This document shows positions 17,387 to 26,496 of a stretch of 64,000 nt of DNA, piece by piece. The position numbers and the translations under genes are program-made. The notes beneath the pieces are model-generated. The model was not told where the DNA came from. It did not search any database and worked only from the letters and a program-made list of their open reading frames with translations. Each line of letters begins with the position of its first letter. Positions within the stretch are counted from its first letter, which is position 1. The stretch is from VXNE01 sp965116625 (GTDB lineage Bacteria; Pseudomonadota; Gammaproteobacteria; Pseudomonadales; Azotimanducaceae). The stretch is taken from positions 124,001 through 188,000 of the forward strand of contig OZ220717.1 of the NCBI GenBank assembly GCA_965116625.1. The letters are read 5' to 3'.

Positions 17387-18478
17387 ATGCTCTGGCGACT
17401 CCTGCGCCGACGTCGATACCTGCGTTTCACGCGTTACGTGGCCGGTGCGATCAAGCGGCGTCTGTACTTCACCTGTGCCATGTTCGCGGGACTGTTTTGC
17501 CTGCACGTCGTGGCGATGATGGTGTTCGAGGGGATGACCCTCGGCGATGCCGCGTGGCTGACGATGACCACGGCGACCACTGTCGGCTACGGCGACGCTT
17601 CCGCGGTCACACCGGCCGGGCGGTTGGCTACGGTAGTGTGCATCTATGTCTTCGGGACTTTTCTATTGGCGCAGATCGCCACGTACGTTTTCGACTATCG
17701 TGCGCTGCAACGGGACCGCCGGCGGCGCGGGGAAATCAGGTGGAGCAACATGAAAGATCATCTGCTGGTAATCAACGTCCCGTCCCAGGACGCGGAGAAC
17801 TACCTGCCGCGGCTGGTGGACCACGTAAGGCGGGCCCCGCGGCTCGGTGACATCCCGATACAACTGCTGACGCCCGCCTTCGAGGAGGGCTTGAGCAACG
17901 ACCTCGTCGACGCTGGCGTCACGCTTTACCGCGCAATGGCCGAGAACTCCGAGAACCTGGCCGCAGCCAATGTCAGCCACGCGCGCTGCATCATCGTCAT
18001 CGCCGACGAGATCTACGACCCCCGGTCGGATGCGCACACGTACGACATCCTCGGCCGCATCCGCGAACTCGGAACGTCAGCCACCATCGTGGCCGAGGTG
18101 GTGGATGATGCCAACCGCCAACGTATCCTCGATGCGGGTGCGACCACCGTCATCCGGCCGATTCGCGCGTATCCGGAATTCGTCGTGCGGGCGTTGACGG
18201 CACCCGGCGTCGAACAGGTGCTGGAAACGATGTTCACCCACGAAGCCGGACGGCTGGCGCGGTTCGACGCCCAGTTCGAGGGCCTCCTCTGGCGCGACGT
18301 GGTGGTGAACTTCGCCCGCGGCAACGCCGGCATTCCGATGGGTTACTTCGACCAGCACGGCGTACACACGAATCCCGCTCCGGACGAGGTCTGCAGCGGC
18401 AGCGGCATCATTACCCTGATCAACGACAGCCTCAACGTGACTCAACCGCTGGTGGAGTCCTGCCTTCAGGCACCCTGA
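17387..18478 (+). CDS. Two-TM potassium channel with cytosolic TrkA-N (RCK) domain
   Basis: The 363-residue protein has one membrane helix (about 26-48), a pore loop with the potassium selectivity filter TTVGYGD (64-70), a second helix (about 80-98), and then a cytosolic RCK/TrkA-N Rossmann region starting DHLLVINV. RCK domains gate such channels through ligands (nucleotides, Ca2+ or others). I use the ATG at 17387; a TTG one codon earlier is possible. It closes the DUF2170-PspA-DUF2491 operon. Channels of this kind have been noted with such clusters, so it may regulate membrane potential under stress; this role is inference. Confidence 0.93.
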   Translation: MLWRLLRRRRYLRFTRYVAGAIKRRLYFTCAMFAGLFCLHVVAMMVFEGMTLGDAAWLTMTTATTVGYGDASAVTPAGRLATVVCIYVFGTFLLAQIATYVFDYRALQRDRRRRGEIRWSNMKDHLLVINVPSQDAENYLPRLVDHVRRAPRLGDIPIQLLTPAFEEGLSNDLVDAGVTLYRAMAENSENLAAANVSHARCIIVIADEIYDPRSDAHTYDILGRIRELGTSATIVAEVVDDANRQRILDAGATTVIRPIRAYPEFVVRALTAPGVEQVLETMFTHEAGRLARFDAQFEGLLWRDVVVNFARGNAGIPMGYFDQHGVHTNPAPDEVCSGSGIITLINDSLNVTQPLVESCLQAP

Positions 18479-18501
18479 GGGCGGTTCCACCGCAGAACAC
18501 C

Positions 18502-18858
18502 ATGTCTCAATTCAGCCTTGTCGGAACCAAGTTCATGCTCTCCGCGCAGGATATGGACCGGGCCATCGCGTTCTACCGCGACGTGATCGGGCTCGATGTG
18601 AAGGAAACCTCGCCATGGTGGAGCGAACTGAGCTACGGCACGGCGATCGTCGCGCTGCACGGCGGCGGAACCGGAGAATTCAGGCCCACCGGTCTCTCGT
18701 TCACGGTCGACGACATCGATGCCGCGTGCAGGGCGGTTGCCCGGGGAGGCGGCCAAGTCCGATCCGGTCCCGAGGACCGCGGCGACGAAGGCATCTACCT
18801 CGCCGAACTCACCGACCCCGAGGGCAACGGATTCATGATGAGCCAGGACAAGGCGTGA
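18502..18858 (+). CDS. VOC (glyoxalase/dioxygenase-like) family protein
   Basis: A 118-residue protein with the beta-alpha-beta-beta-beta VOC fold: KFMLSAQDMDRAIAFYRDVIGLDV at the start and YLAELTDPEGNGFMMSQ at the end with the metal-ligand glutamate region. The substrate is unknown; members include glyoxalase I-like enzymes and antibiotic-binding proteins. Its TGA overlaps the GTG of recQ (GTGA), suggesting co-translation, though a functional link is not evident. Confidence 0.85.
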   Translation: MSQFSLVGTKFMLSAQDMDRAIAFYRDVIGLDVKETSPWWSELSYGTAIVALHGGGTGEFRPTGLSFTVDDIDAACRAVARGGGQVRSGPEDRGDEGIYLAELTDPEGNGFMMSQDKA

Positions 18859-20738
18859 TCGAAGGGACGATGGAGCAGGCACGAGACCTACTGCGGGAGG
18901 TCTACGGCTATACCGATTTTCGCGACACCCAGGAACAGGTCATCGGCGCCGCGCTCGAAGGCCGGGACACGCTGGTCGTCATGCCGACAGGCGGCGGCAA
19001 GTCCCTGTGCTACCAACTGCCCTCCATCGTCAGGCCCGGCATTGGCCTCGTCGTCTCTCCGCTGATCGCGCTGATGCAGGACCAGGTAAGCGCGCTGCGG
19101 CAAATCGGCGTACGCGCCGAGTTCCTCAACTCGACCCTCGACTACGGCGAACAGCGCCGGATCATCGAAGAAGTGCAGGCGGGTGATCTCGACCTCCTCT
19201 ACCTCGCCCCCGAGCGCCTGCTGCAGGAGAACACGTTGTCTCTTCTCGCCGGCGTGGACCTGTCACTGGTCGCCATCGACGAGGCGCACTGCGTCTCGCA
19301 ATGGGGCCACGACTTCCGCCAGGACTATCTCGGCCTCGACATACTGCGCGACCGGTTTCCCGGCGTCCCGCGCATGGCGCTTACGGCTACGGCGGACGCG
19401 ACCACGCGCGACGACATCCTGGCGAAGCTCTCATTCGACCGAGCGGCCGAGCGATTCGTCAGCGGGTTCGACCGTCCCAACATCCGCTACACGGTGCGCG
19501 CGAAAGCGGAGGCCAACGCGCAGTTGCGCGCCTTCCTCGAAGACCGGCGCGGCCAGTCGGGGATCGTCTACGCGATGACACGCAAGAAGACGGAATCGAT
19601 CGCCCAAATGCTGAATGCGCGCGGGTTCAAGGCCGTGGCCTACCATGCGGGCTTGCCCGGCGATGTGCGCGCCGCATGTCAAAGCCGGTTCCTGCGCGAA
19701 GACGGCATCATCGTCGTCGCCACGATCGCGTTCGGCATGGGTATCGACAAGCCCGATGTCCGTTTCGTCGCGCACGTGGACCTGCCGAAGAGCATCGAGG
19801 CCTACTACCAGGAAACCGGCCGGGCCGGCCGCGACGGCGAGCCCGCCGAGGCATGGATGGTCTACGGCCTGCAGGACGTGGTTCGAATGCGCCAGATGGT
19901 GGACATGTCGGAGGCCGACGAGCAGCACAAGCGCATCGAGCGCGGCAAGCTCGACGCCCTGCTCGGCTGGTGCGAGGTGACGGCCTGCCGGCGCCGCGCA
20001 CTGCTCCGGTATTTCGGCGACGATCTGCCCGGGGACTGCGGCAACTGCGACATCTGCCTGACTCCACCCGAAACGCAGGACGGCACCACCGAGGCACAGA
20101 AGCTCCTGTCCGCCATCTACCGCACCGGCCAGCGCTTCGGCGCGGCCCACGTGATTGACGTGCTGCGGGGCAAGGACACGGACAAGGTCCGGCAGTGGCG
20201 GCACGAAGGCCTGAGCACTTTCGGCATCGGCGCGGACCTGTCGGCGACGGAATGGCGTTCGTTCGTGCGCCAGCTCATGGTCCAGGGATACATCTTCGCC
20301 GACGACGCGCGCTTCGGGGGGCTGCGGCTCACCGCCGACGCCAGGCAAGTGCTGCGCGGAGAGAGGACGGTGCTGCTGCGCAAGGATGCCTCCGCCAGGC
20401 CCCGGGCCCGTTCAGCCCGGCAGCAGGAGACGTTCGCCATCAGCCCGGAAGACGAGGGCTTATGGGAAACGCTGCGAGAGTGCCGCCGAAATCTCGCGGA
20501 GGAGGCTGGCGTGCCGCCCTACGTGGTCTTCCACGACGCGACACTGAGGGAAATGCTGCATCGGCGCCCGACCTCCCTTGGGGAGATGCTGTCTATCCAC
20601 GGTGTCGGCCAAGCTAAACTTGAGCGTTACGGCGCGGTATTCCTCGACGCTCTGCAGGCAAGACCTGAGTCTGCGGATACCGGGGAGCATTCCGCGCAGG
20701 CGGAGATGGGGGAGGACTTCTCGTGGCAGGAGCGTTAG
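18855..20738 (+). CDS. recQ: ATP-dependent DNA helicase RecQ
   Basis: A 3'-5' DNA helicase acting in recombination and replication-fork repair. The 627-residue product has all E. coli RecQ parts: helicase core with motif I MPTGGGKS (43-50), motif II DEAH (142-145), motif VI TGRAGRDG, the RecQ zinc site (C-EVTACRRRALLRYF then GDCGNCDIC), the RQC winged helix, and a C-terminal HRDC domain (LREMLHRRPTSLGEMLSIHGVG). The GTG at 18855 overlaps the VOC stop and has AGGA six bases upstream; ATG 18870 is an alternative. The 3' end overlaps the CoA-transferase gene by 16 bases. Confidence 0.97.
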   Translation: MIEGTMEQARDLLREVYGYTDFRDTQEQVIGAALEGRDTLVVMPTGGGKSLCYQLPSIVRPGIGLVVSPLIALMQDQVSALRQIGVRAEFLNSTLDYGEQRRIIEEVQAGDLDLLYLAPERLLQENTLSLLAGVDLSLVAIDEAHCVSQWGHDFRQDYLGLDILRDRFPGVPRMALTATADATTRDDILAKLSFDRAAERFVSGFDRPNIRYTVRAKAEANAQLRAFLEDRRGQSGIVYAMTRKKTESIAQMLNARGFKAVAYHAGLPGDVRAACQSRFLREDGIIVVATIAFGMGIDKPDVRFVAHVDLPKSIEAYYQETGRAGRDGEPAEAWMVYGLQDVVRMRQMVDMSEADEQHKRIERGKLDALLGWCEVTACRRRALLRYFGDDLPGDCGNCDICLTPPETQDGTTEAQKLLSAIYRTGQRFGAAHVIDVLRGKDTDKVRQWRHEGLSTFGIGADLSATEWRSFVRQLMVQGYIFADDARFGGLRLTADARQVLRGERTVLLRKDASARPRARSARQQETFAISPEDEGLWETLRECRRNLAEEAGVPPYVVFHDATLREMLHRRPTSLGEMLSIHGVGQAKLERYGAVFLDALQARPESADTGEHSAQAEMGEDFSWQER

Positions 20739-21913
20739 ACGGCATACGCGTACTCGAGGCGGGCCTGTTGATCCAGGGACCCCAGGCTTCGCTGCTGCTG
20801 GGCGACATGGGCGCCGACGTCATCAAGATCGAACTGCCCGTACACGGCGACCACAGCCGCAACATCACGGTCGGTCCCGGTGACCCGCGCAGCGCCGTCT
20901 TCACCGCCTGCAACCGTGGCAAGCGCAGCGTGTCCCTGAACCTGGGTCACCCCGGGGGTGCCGCCGTCTTCAAGCGCCTCGTTCGGGACGCCGATGTCGT
21001 AATCACCAACTTCACGCCCGGCACGATGGAACGGTGGGGCCTCGGTCATGACGATCTCGCCGCCATCAATCCACGCATCATCTCTGCCCAGGGAAGCACG
21101 TTTGGATCGCTCGGACCCGACGCGGCCCGCCAAGGCGCAGACCTCGCAGCCCAGGCGGCCGGCGGACTCGTCAGCACCACGGGACGGGACGGCGATCCGG
21201 CGTCGCCCGTCGCCATCTTCATCGCAGACCACATCGCGTCGCTCAACATGGTCGCGGGAATACTGGCCGCGCTTCAGCACCGGAACCAGACGGGGCGCGG
21301 CCAACGCCTGGACGTATCGCTTTTCGGCGGGCAGATCTGGGCGCAAGCCGCCGAGTACACCTATCTCATGCTGACCGATCGGATCTCCGGGCGCGCGAAC
21401 CTCGGCCATCCGATGATCCGCACCATCTACGACATCTTCCCGACCGCCGACGGCTGGATCGCCATCGTCGGCGTGCGTGGCCGCGAAAAGGATGCATTCT
21501 TCATCGCGCTCGAACGTCCGGACCTGACCGTCGATCCGCGCCTGCAGGATCGCGAAATGACGCCGGAAGTCCATGCCTGGCTGCGTGAAGAACTGGCCGA
21601 AGTGTTTCGAACCCGGACCACCGACGCCTGGTGCGAAGCGCTACGCCAGACGGGCGTGCGCTACGCGCCGGTGCGCGATCACCGGCAGGTGCTGGCGGAC
21701 CCAGGCGCCTGGGAAAACGGTTACTTCACGGAAGCACCCGACAGCGACGGCGATCCTCGTGGCATAGTGGCGGCGCCGATCCGCATGAGCGAGACACCCC
21801 TGGACCCGGGCGCCGCCGTGCCCGAACTCGGCGCGCACACCGACGAGGTGCTGCGCGAAGCCAGCTTCAGCGAGGCCGAAATCGCCGCCCTGCGCGAAGC
21901 CAAAACGATCTGA
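20723..21913 (+). CDS. CaiB/BaiF family CoA-transferase
   Basis: A 396-residue class III CoA-transferase. The N-terminal signature LDGIRVLEAG...LLLGDMGADVIKIELPVHGDHSR and the segment NRGKRSVSLNLGHPGG are typical, as are LDVSLFGGQ and the late GAHTDEVLREASFSEAEIAALR. Members move CoA between carboxylic acids (carnitine, bile acids, formate, 2-methylacyl racemase relatives); the substrate here is unknown. The start is a GTG at 20723 within the recQ 3' end. The catalytic aspartate should lie in the SLNMVAGILAAL region that follows FIADHIAS, but I cannot place it with certainty. Confidence 0.92.
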   Translation: MAGALDGIRVLEAGLLIQGPQASLLLGDMGADVIKIELPVHGDHSRNITVGPGDPRSAVFTACNRGKRSVSLNLGHPGGAAVFKRLVRDADVVITNFTPGTMERWGLGHDDLAAINPRIISAQGSTFGSLGPDAARQGADLAAQAAGGLVSTTGRDGDPASPVAIFIADHIASLNMVAGILAALQHRNQTGRGQRLDVSLFGGQIWAQAAEYTYLMLTDRISGRANLGHPMIRTIYDIFPTADGWIAIVGVRGREKDAFFIALERPDLTVDPRLQDREMTPEVHAWLREELAEVFRTRTTDAWCEALRQTGVRYAPVRDHRQVLADPGAWENGYFTEAPDSDGDPRGIVAAPIRMSETPLDPGAAVPELGAHTDEVLREASFSEAEIAALREAKTI

Positions 21914-21925
21914 CCCGACGACCCG

Positions 21926-23335
21926 TCAATCAGGCGCTTGTGTTTCGGCAGCGGGCGTCAGCCCGCGTGTCACGTGCATGAGCATCGCCAGCGCCCCGAG
22001 CAGCACCACTGTCCCTACCAGCAGCGCGAACGACTCCAGCCGCAGGATCAGATAGAGCACGGCGTACAGGACAACAAGTCCGCCAAACGCCGCACCAGCG
22101 AACCGGCGATTGCCAGTAGCCCCGTCGGCGTACCAGGCGATCATGCCTGCAAGGAGCATCGCCGCCAGCACATAGCCCATGGTGAAGCCGATGTGCTCCG
22201 CCAGGGCCAGGAGCGTCAGGAAGAAAAGCACAAGCGCGGCGCTCGTCACGCCATACTGCACGAAGTGAAACCGAATGCCGGTAGCCAGCTCGAGACAGAG
22301 GACGCACACCAGCGTCAGGAGCACGAACAGGATGCCGTACTTGGTGCTCCGCTCGACGCCAAGATAGAGGTCAAAGGGTTCGAAGGCACTGAAACCCAGG
22401 TCCTTTTCCTTGAAGTAGTCGCCGTCGATCGACGAAACCTCCATGACACTTGAGAACCCCCTCGCCAGGTGCCCCGTAGACCACGATGCTGTGAAGCCGT
22501 GCGCGTTGATGTCGTGCGTGTCCGGCAGCAGGCGGCCATCGAAGCTCGGATGCGGCCAACTGGATTTCATCGCCAACGTCGAACTGTCGCCCACTGGCAC
22601 AGCCGAGAAGCGACCGATCCCGCGAAGATCGAGTGCCAGGGAAAACTCCCCGCCAAGCGCCACGTTCTCCCCCAGCCCACCGATCAGGCCGTTCTCGACC
22701 GGTCTGCGTCCCGATGGGGCACGCAGTTTCACGTCCCCGTCTCGCCACACCAGGGTCGCCTCACGAATCCCTCGCGGGTCGGATATGCCGACGCCAAGGA
22801 AGGCCAGGTCCATACGCAGTGCGCCGAAGCGGTCCTGCAGGGCTTTCACGTCAAGGGGCGCGAATACGCCCTCGGCAGCGACGTCAACGCTGAATGCGGC
22901 CACCTCGAAGATCCCCCGCCGGCGCATCTCGTGACTGGTCTTGAGTTCGATGTCGATGTGCTCCGGCATCACCGCCACGTAGCGCCCGCGGCGGTCGCTC
23001 TCGCTGTCGTCAACGATACGGATGTTCACCTGCTCGGTCGCCACCTCCAATTGATCCTCATCGCGCCGCTCACGCTCAGCGTCATCGAAGGGGATGAACA
23101 TGATGGGCCCCATGATGCGCTGCTCCTCGCCCCAGGAATGGGCGATGCTCTCGACGGCTTCCTCGCGGTACCCCTCCCTGTCCCCGGCCGTGCACCTCAC
23201 GAGCGCGAGCGGAATCAACGAAGCCAGGATGAGCAAGGCGACAAGGACGAACCGCAGGGAAATGGAGCGCTGGTCGAACCGTGTGCCCGGACCACTGCTG
23301 AACAGACGTGGCGAACCCGACTTCTCTTCGGTCAT
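21926..23335 (-). CDS. creD: CreD-family inner-membrane protein
   Basis: A 469-residue inner-membrane protein with an N-terminal helix (about 27-45), a large periplasmic domain, and a cluster of five to six helices at the C-terminus (about 320-455), as in E. coli CreD. The start of the periplasmic part, REEAVESIAHSWGEEQRIMGPIMFIPF, is the CreD signature. CreD is linked to envelope integrity and is a member of the CreBC regulon in enterics; no creABC genes are present here. It converges with the CoA-transferase gene, separated by 12 bases. Confidence 0.9.
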   Translation of the reverse strand: MTEEKSGSPRLFSSGPGTRFDQRSISLRFVLVALLILASLIPLALVRCTAGDREGYREEAVESIAHSWGEEQRIMGPIMFIPFDDAERERRDEDQLEVATEQVNIRIVDDSESDRRGRYVAVMPEHIDIELKTSHEMRRRGIFEVAAFSVDVAAEGVFAPLDVKALQDRFGALRMDLAFLGVGISDPRGIREATLVWRDGDVKLRAPSGRRPVENGLIGGLGENVALGGEFSLALDLRGIGRFSAVPVGDSSTLAMKSSWPHPSFDGRLLPDTHDINAHGFTASWSTGHLARGFSSVMEVSSIDGDYFKEKDLGFSAFEPFDLYLGVERSTKYGILFVLLTLVCVLCLELATGIRFHFVQYGVTSAALVLFFLTLLALAEHIGFTMGYVLAAMLLAGMIAWYADGATGNRRFAGAAFGGLVVLYAVLYLILRLESFALLVGTVVLLGALAMLMHVTRGLTPAAETQAPD

Positions 23336-23449
23336 GCATAGCCCCTGGATTCCATTGCAGATGGAACAGGATGCTAGGGAAGCGCTTGCGAAAGGAGGTG
23401 CAAGAAATCCGCAAACCGGGCGACCTTCAAATCACGTTGGCGGCCCGAA

Positions 23450-24157
23450 TCACGCAGAGTACGCGGACCGACCCTCTTTCACCCGGAGGTCGTCAGACAA
23501 CCCTTCGGCTTCACGCAACCGCGACAGCGCCTCGTCACGGGAAAAGAGCGACGGCGCTCGTGGCAAACCGGCAGTGGCTCGCTGCAGCCACTCGGCTTGC
23601 GAAGAGTCGTGAAAAATGATGGCACCCTCGCGCACGGTTGCCACGAGTTTGTGCTGCAGCCCCGCGTTGTCCAGGAAGTAAACGATATCCGCAATATGGG
23701 CCACCCGGCGTGCGTTGTCGAACGAGCGTGGCAGGCGCCGCTCCTGCACGTGCTGGGGGATGTCGTGACCTCCGGATGCGACACGAACGGCGACTCGGCT
23801 ACCAGTCGTTCTTGTCGAGCGAACGCCCACGAAAACCATCACTACACGATAGCCAGAGGCTCGTGCGTCGGAGACACTGCGAAGAATTTCTCGACCCGAT
23901 AGCGTGGTTTCTCGCACGAACGGCTGCCGCGCGGCGATCAAGGATCGGGTGCGCCGGATGACCTCTCGTCCAGCCCGTAGGTCGAAAGCAGTATCCCCTG
24001 AATCGGCGCCAAGCAATCTCGCGATGTCGTCCGGGTTCAGGTAGTCGCCAGCCTCAAAGCCGGCTTCCACGAAACGGCGGTACGCTGTCGTCTTGCCAGC
24101 CCCGTTCGGACCCGCAAACAGCGTCAAACGCGGACGATCAGGGATATCGAACGCCAT
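23450..24157 (-). CDS. Zeta-toxin-like P-loop kinase
   Basis: A 235-residue protein with Walker A AGPNGAGKTT at its N-terminus, the segment NPDDIARLLGA, and VRETTLSG, the pattern of zeta-type (UNAG kinase) toxins. Such toxins phosphorylate UDP-N-acetylglucosamine and block wall synthesis, but many chromosomal relatives are unstudied. I use the ATG at 24157, which overlaps the 3' end of the preceding small gene by 20 bases; a longer frame to 24238 would run through that gene. Further conserved parts are VMVFVGVRS and NARRVAHIADIVYFLDNAG. Confidence is high for the fold, moderate for toxicity. Confidence 0.85.
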   Translation of the reverse strand: MAFDIPDRPRLTLFAGPNGAGKTTAYRRFVEAGFEAGDYLNPDDIARLLGADSGDTAFDLRAGREVIRRTRSLIAARQPFVRETTLSGREILRSVSDARASGYRVVMVFVGVRSTRTTGSRVAVRVASGGHDIPQHVQERRLPRSFDNARRVAHIADIVYFLDNAGLQHKLVATVREGAIIFHDSSQAEWLQRATAGLPRAPSLFSRDEALSRLREAEGLSDDLRVKEGRSAYSA

Positions 24158-24398
24158 CGAGCGACACCTTGTACCGCCGGAACAAAGCGTGAACGGCCTC
24201 TCGATCACCCGGATCGGGCATCGGCGTATGCGTCCCATCCGGATGGTAGAGCACGGTCTCGCCGTCGATCTCGATCACGCGCGATATGCCCAACCGATCG
24301 CATTCCTCGTTGAACTTGCGCGCACCCTCGTCCAGCACCGCCATGAATTCAACCGGATCGAGATCCCCAATGTGTTTCTCCTTGGTTGATGTCGACAT
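24138..24398 (-). CDS. Putative antitoxin partner of the zeta-like protein
   Basis: An 86-residue, mostly helical acidic protein (MSTSTKEKHIGDLDPVEFMAVLDEGARKF is the N-terminal helix region) directly upstream of and overlapping the zeta-like gene by 20 bases. It lacks similarity that I recognise to the epsilon antitoxin. The order small gene then kinase, with overlap, suggests an antitoxin-toxin pair by position only. Confidence 0.65.
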   Translation of the reverse strand: MSTSTKEKHIGDLDPVEFMAVLDEGARKFNEECDRLGISRVIEIDGETVLYHPDGTHTPMPDPGDREAVHALFRRYKVSLDGVRYP

Positions 24399-24493
24399 CG
24401 AGTGCCTCCGTCAGAGAATCATGTTTCGTCGATGATAGGGCGATTACTCATCAACTGGAAACGCCAACGTCAAAACTGATCGCGCCGATGTGC

Positions 24494-24859
24494 TTATCCC
24501 TCCATCAGCGACTGCGCGAACATGTAGTGATTGCCGTCCGGGTCGACGAACACCGCCAGCTTGACCATCCCGGGAAGCTCAATGGTTTCGCCTTCGAAGG
24601 TCACGCCCTTGGCCTCGAGTTCGGCGCGGGCGGCGTCGATGTCCTTGACGCCGAATACCGGCGTCGAACCGCCGGTCCCTTCCGCTCCCTGGTTAAGGCC
24701 GATGGTGACGCCCTCGGCGGATGTGGACACCTCCGCCCAGCCGCCGTCGGCGACCTTGAAGATCTCCTGGAAGCCGAGCTTGTCGGCAAACCAGGCCAGT
24801 GATGCATCAAGATCCTGCACCGGTGTGGAAAGGGTGATCGTGCCGTCGTAGTCGGGCAT
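24494..24859 (-). CDS. VOC (glyoxalase/bleomycin-resistance-like) family protein
   Basis: A 121-residue single VOC domain: ITLSTPVQDLDASLAWFADKLGFQE at the start, then GSTPVFGVKDIDAARAELEAKGV and VFVDPDGNHYMFAQSL with the conserved D-P-D-G-N near the C-terminus. Function is unknown. It is a stand-alone gene; the ATG at 24859 is preceded by AAGGAG. Confidence 0.88.
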   Translation of the reverse strand: MPDYDGTITLSTPVQDLDASLAWFADKLGFQEIFKVADGGWAEVSTSAEGVTIGLNQGAEGTGGSTPVFGVKDIDAARAELEAKGVTFEGETIELPGMVKLAVFVDPDGNHYMFAQSLMEG

Positions 24860-24972
24860 GGGTACTCCTTGGTGGGTTCCATAAGCAGTTGGTTCTGCCG
24901 CAAGTGTGCCGCGTCACGATGGTGTTAGGAAGCGTGTTCCCGTTTCAGCACGCTCCGTAGTACAAGCAACTT

Positions 24973-25007
24973 AAAAAGGGGAGCAGGCGGCTGACCGCCC
25001 GCTCCCC
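24973..25007 (-). terminator. Rho-independent terminator of the slipin gene
   Basis: On the minus strand a 13-bp GC-rich stem (GGGGAGCGGGCGG / CCGCCTGCTCCCC) with a 4-base loop is followed by TTTTT, 11 bases after the slipin stop. Confidence 0.92.
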
Positions 25008-25017
25008 CAATGGGAAC

Positions 25018-26154
25018 TCACTGCTTCAGACGAACCAGTTCGTTCAGGACGCCGTCGAGACCGCCGTAGACCGACAGGTTGCCGACCTTTTCGGTGACCT
25101 TCTCAAGCGTCTCCAGCTCTTTCAGCCGCAGCGCCACGGCATTGCTCTCCATGACTTTCGCCGTGTTGAGCAGCGACCGCGTCGCGTTGGTTTCCTCGCG
25201 ACGCCGGATCACGTTTGCCTGTGCCGCCTTCTCGGCTTCCACCACCTTGCCGAGCAGATCTTTCATGTCGCCCGGCAGGATGATGTCCTTCACGCCGACG
25301 CTGTCGACGGCGATGCCGATGTCGGCGAAACGTTCGCCGACGCGGTCGGCGACAATCCGGTCGATGACCGACTTGTCCTCCAGCAGCGCATCGAGCGTGC
25401 GCGTGCCGACCGCGGCGCGCAGACCGAACTGGATCTCCTTGTACAGGTGGTCCAGCGGGTCCTTCGCCGCGCGCACGGCCTTCTCCGCATCCACGAACCG
25501 GTAGGTCGCGGTCAGGTTGACCCGCAGGCTGACCTTGTCGCGGGTCAGGATTTCCTGACCCTGCACGTCGAGCGTCTTCACGCGCAGGTCCACGACCTCC
25601 ACCTTAACGGCGGGACCGTACGTCCAGAACGCATGCACGCCCGGTTCCAGCGAACCGGTCAGCTTGCCGTCGACGTACAGCAATCCGACGTGGCCGTCCG
25701 GTACCTCACGCGAGTAGATGCCGTAGCGGCCCGGACCTCGAAGAGGGTTCAGGGCCGCGAGTTCCCGGGCGAGCTTCGCGTCGAGCGCGAGACCCGCATC
25801 CAGGTCGAAACGCTCCACGCGCGTCTCCACCGGACCCTTCCAGTAGAGCTTTCGCTCCGCGGGGCCGATGACTTCGGCGACCCGTGCGTTCTGGTAGACG
25901 ACCGCCACCTCGCTCGCGCCGGTCTCGACCAGCGTGAACAGCCGATCGATCTCCGCGCGCTCGGCCTCGACCAGGTAGTCGACGAGGCGGTGCTCGAACG
26001 ACGGCTCCGCCAGGTCGAAGCGCTCGACGTCGTAGCGCTGGCGCAACCCGCGAAAGCGGTACGTTCCCGGTTCAAGGAAACGGATGAAGTCCCCGTCCTT
26101 GAACAGGAGTGCGCGTTCGTGCTTCAGCACGATGAATTTCTGAACAAACAACAT
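25018..26154 (-). CDS. Slipin / SPFH-domain (stomatin-like) protein
   Basis: A 378-residue SPFH protein. The N-terminal half is a bacterial slipin extension (FVQKFIVLKHERALLFKDGDF..) followed by the SPFH core (GHVGLLYVDGKLTGSLEPGVHAFW, VKTLDVQGQEILTRDKVSLRVNLTATYRFVD in pieces) and the end helix (GVKDIILPGDMKDLLGKVVEAEKAAQANVIRRREE). These form membrane-linked oligomeric rings in detergent-resistant microdomains; no NfeD protease partner gene is adjacent. I use the ATG at 26154, which has GAGGAGGG upstream; a start at 26199 has none. The gene is monocistronic, ending at a strong terminator. Confidence 0.92.
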   Translation of the reverse strand: MLFVQKFIVLKHERALLFKDGDFIRFLEPGTYRFRGLRQRYDVERFDLAEPSFEHRLVDYLVEAERAEIDRLFTLVETGASEVAVVYQNARVAEVIGPAERKLYWKGPVETRVERFDLDAGLALDAKLARELAALNPLRGPGRYGIYSREVPDGHVGLLYVDGKLTGSLEPGVHAFWTYGPAVKVEVVDLRVKTLDVQGQEILTRDKVSLRVNLTATYRFVDAEKAVRAAKDPLDHLYKEIQFGLRAAVGTRTLDALLEDKSVIDRIVADRVGERFADIGIAVDSVGVKDIILPGDMKDLLGKVVEAEKAAQANVIRRREETNATRSLLNTAKVMESNAVALRLKELETLEKVTEKVGNLSVYGGLDGVLNELVRLKQ

Positions 26155-26496
26155 GGCCTGCCCTCCTCTTCTCTCTCCAATGAATGCGCCCGCTCCCACA
26201 ACATCGTCGCGGACCGGTGGTGCCGCCGCATCGGACGTACCGCGCGCGGGCGACGCTCTTCCACCTCAAACCCCTTTATGGGGATGAGGCGTCCAAGCGA
26301 CGCCTCGCGGGCGATCCGCCGGACACGACAGCCGCTAACCTGGCGGAAGCCAAGCCAGCCCACCCGTCGGCTCCGTCGTTGCTGCGCCAGCCCCTTGAGG
26401 AGCAGGCGCCGGGAGCGGGCGCCCGTTGTAACGAATAGCGCCCGTTACCAGCGAAGCACGGTTATCAGCCGTGTGACCTCTTTACAGGAAGTCGCT

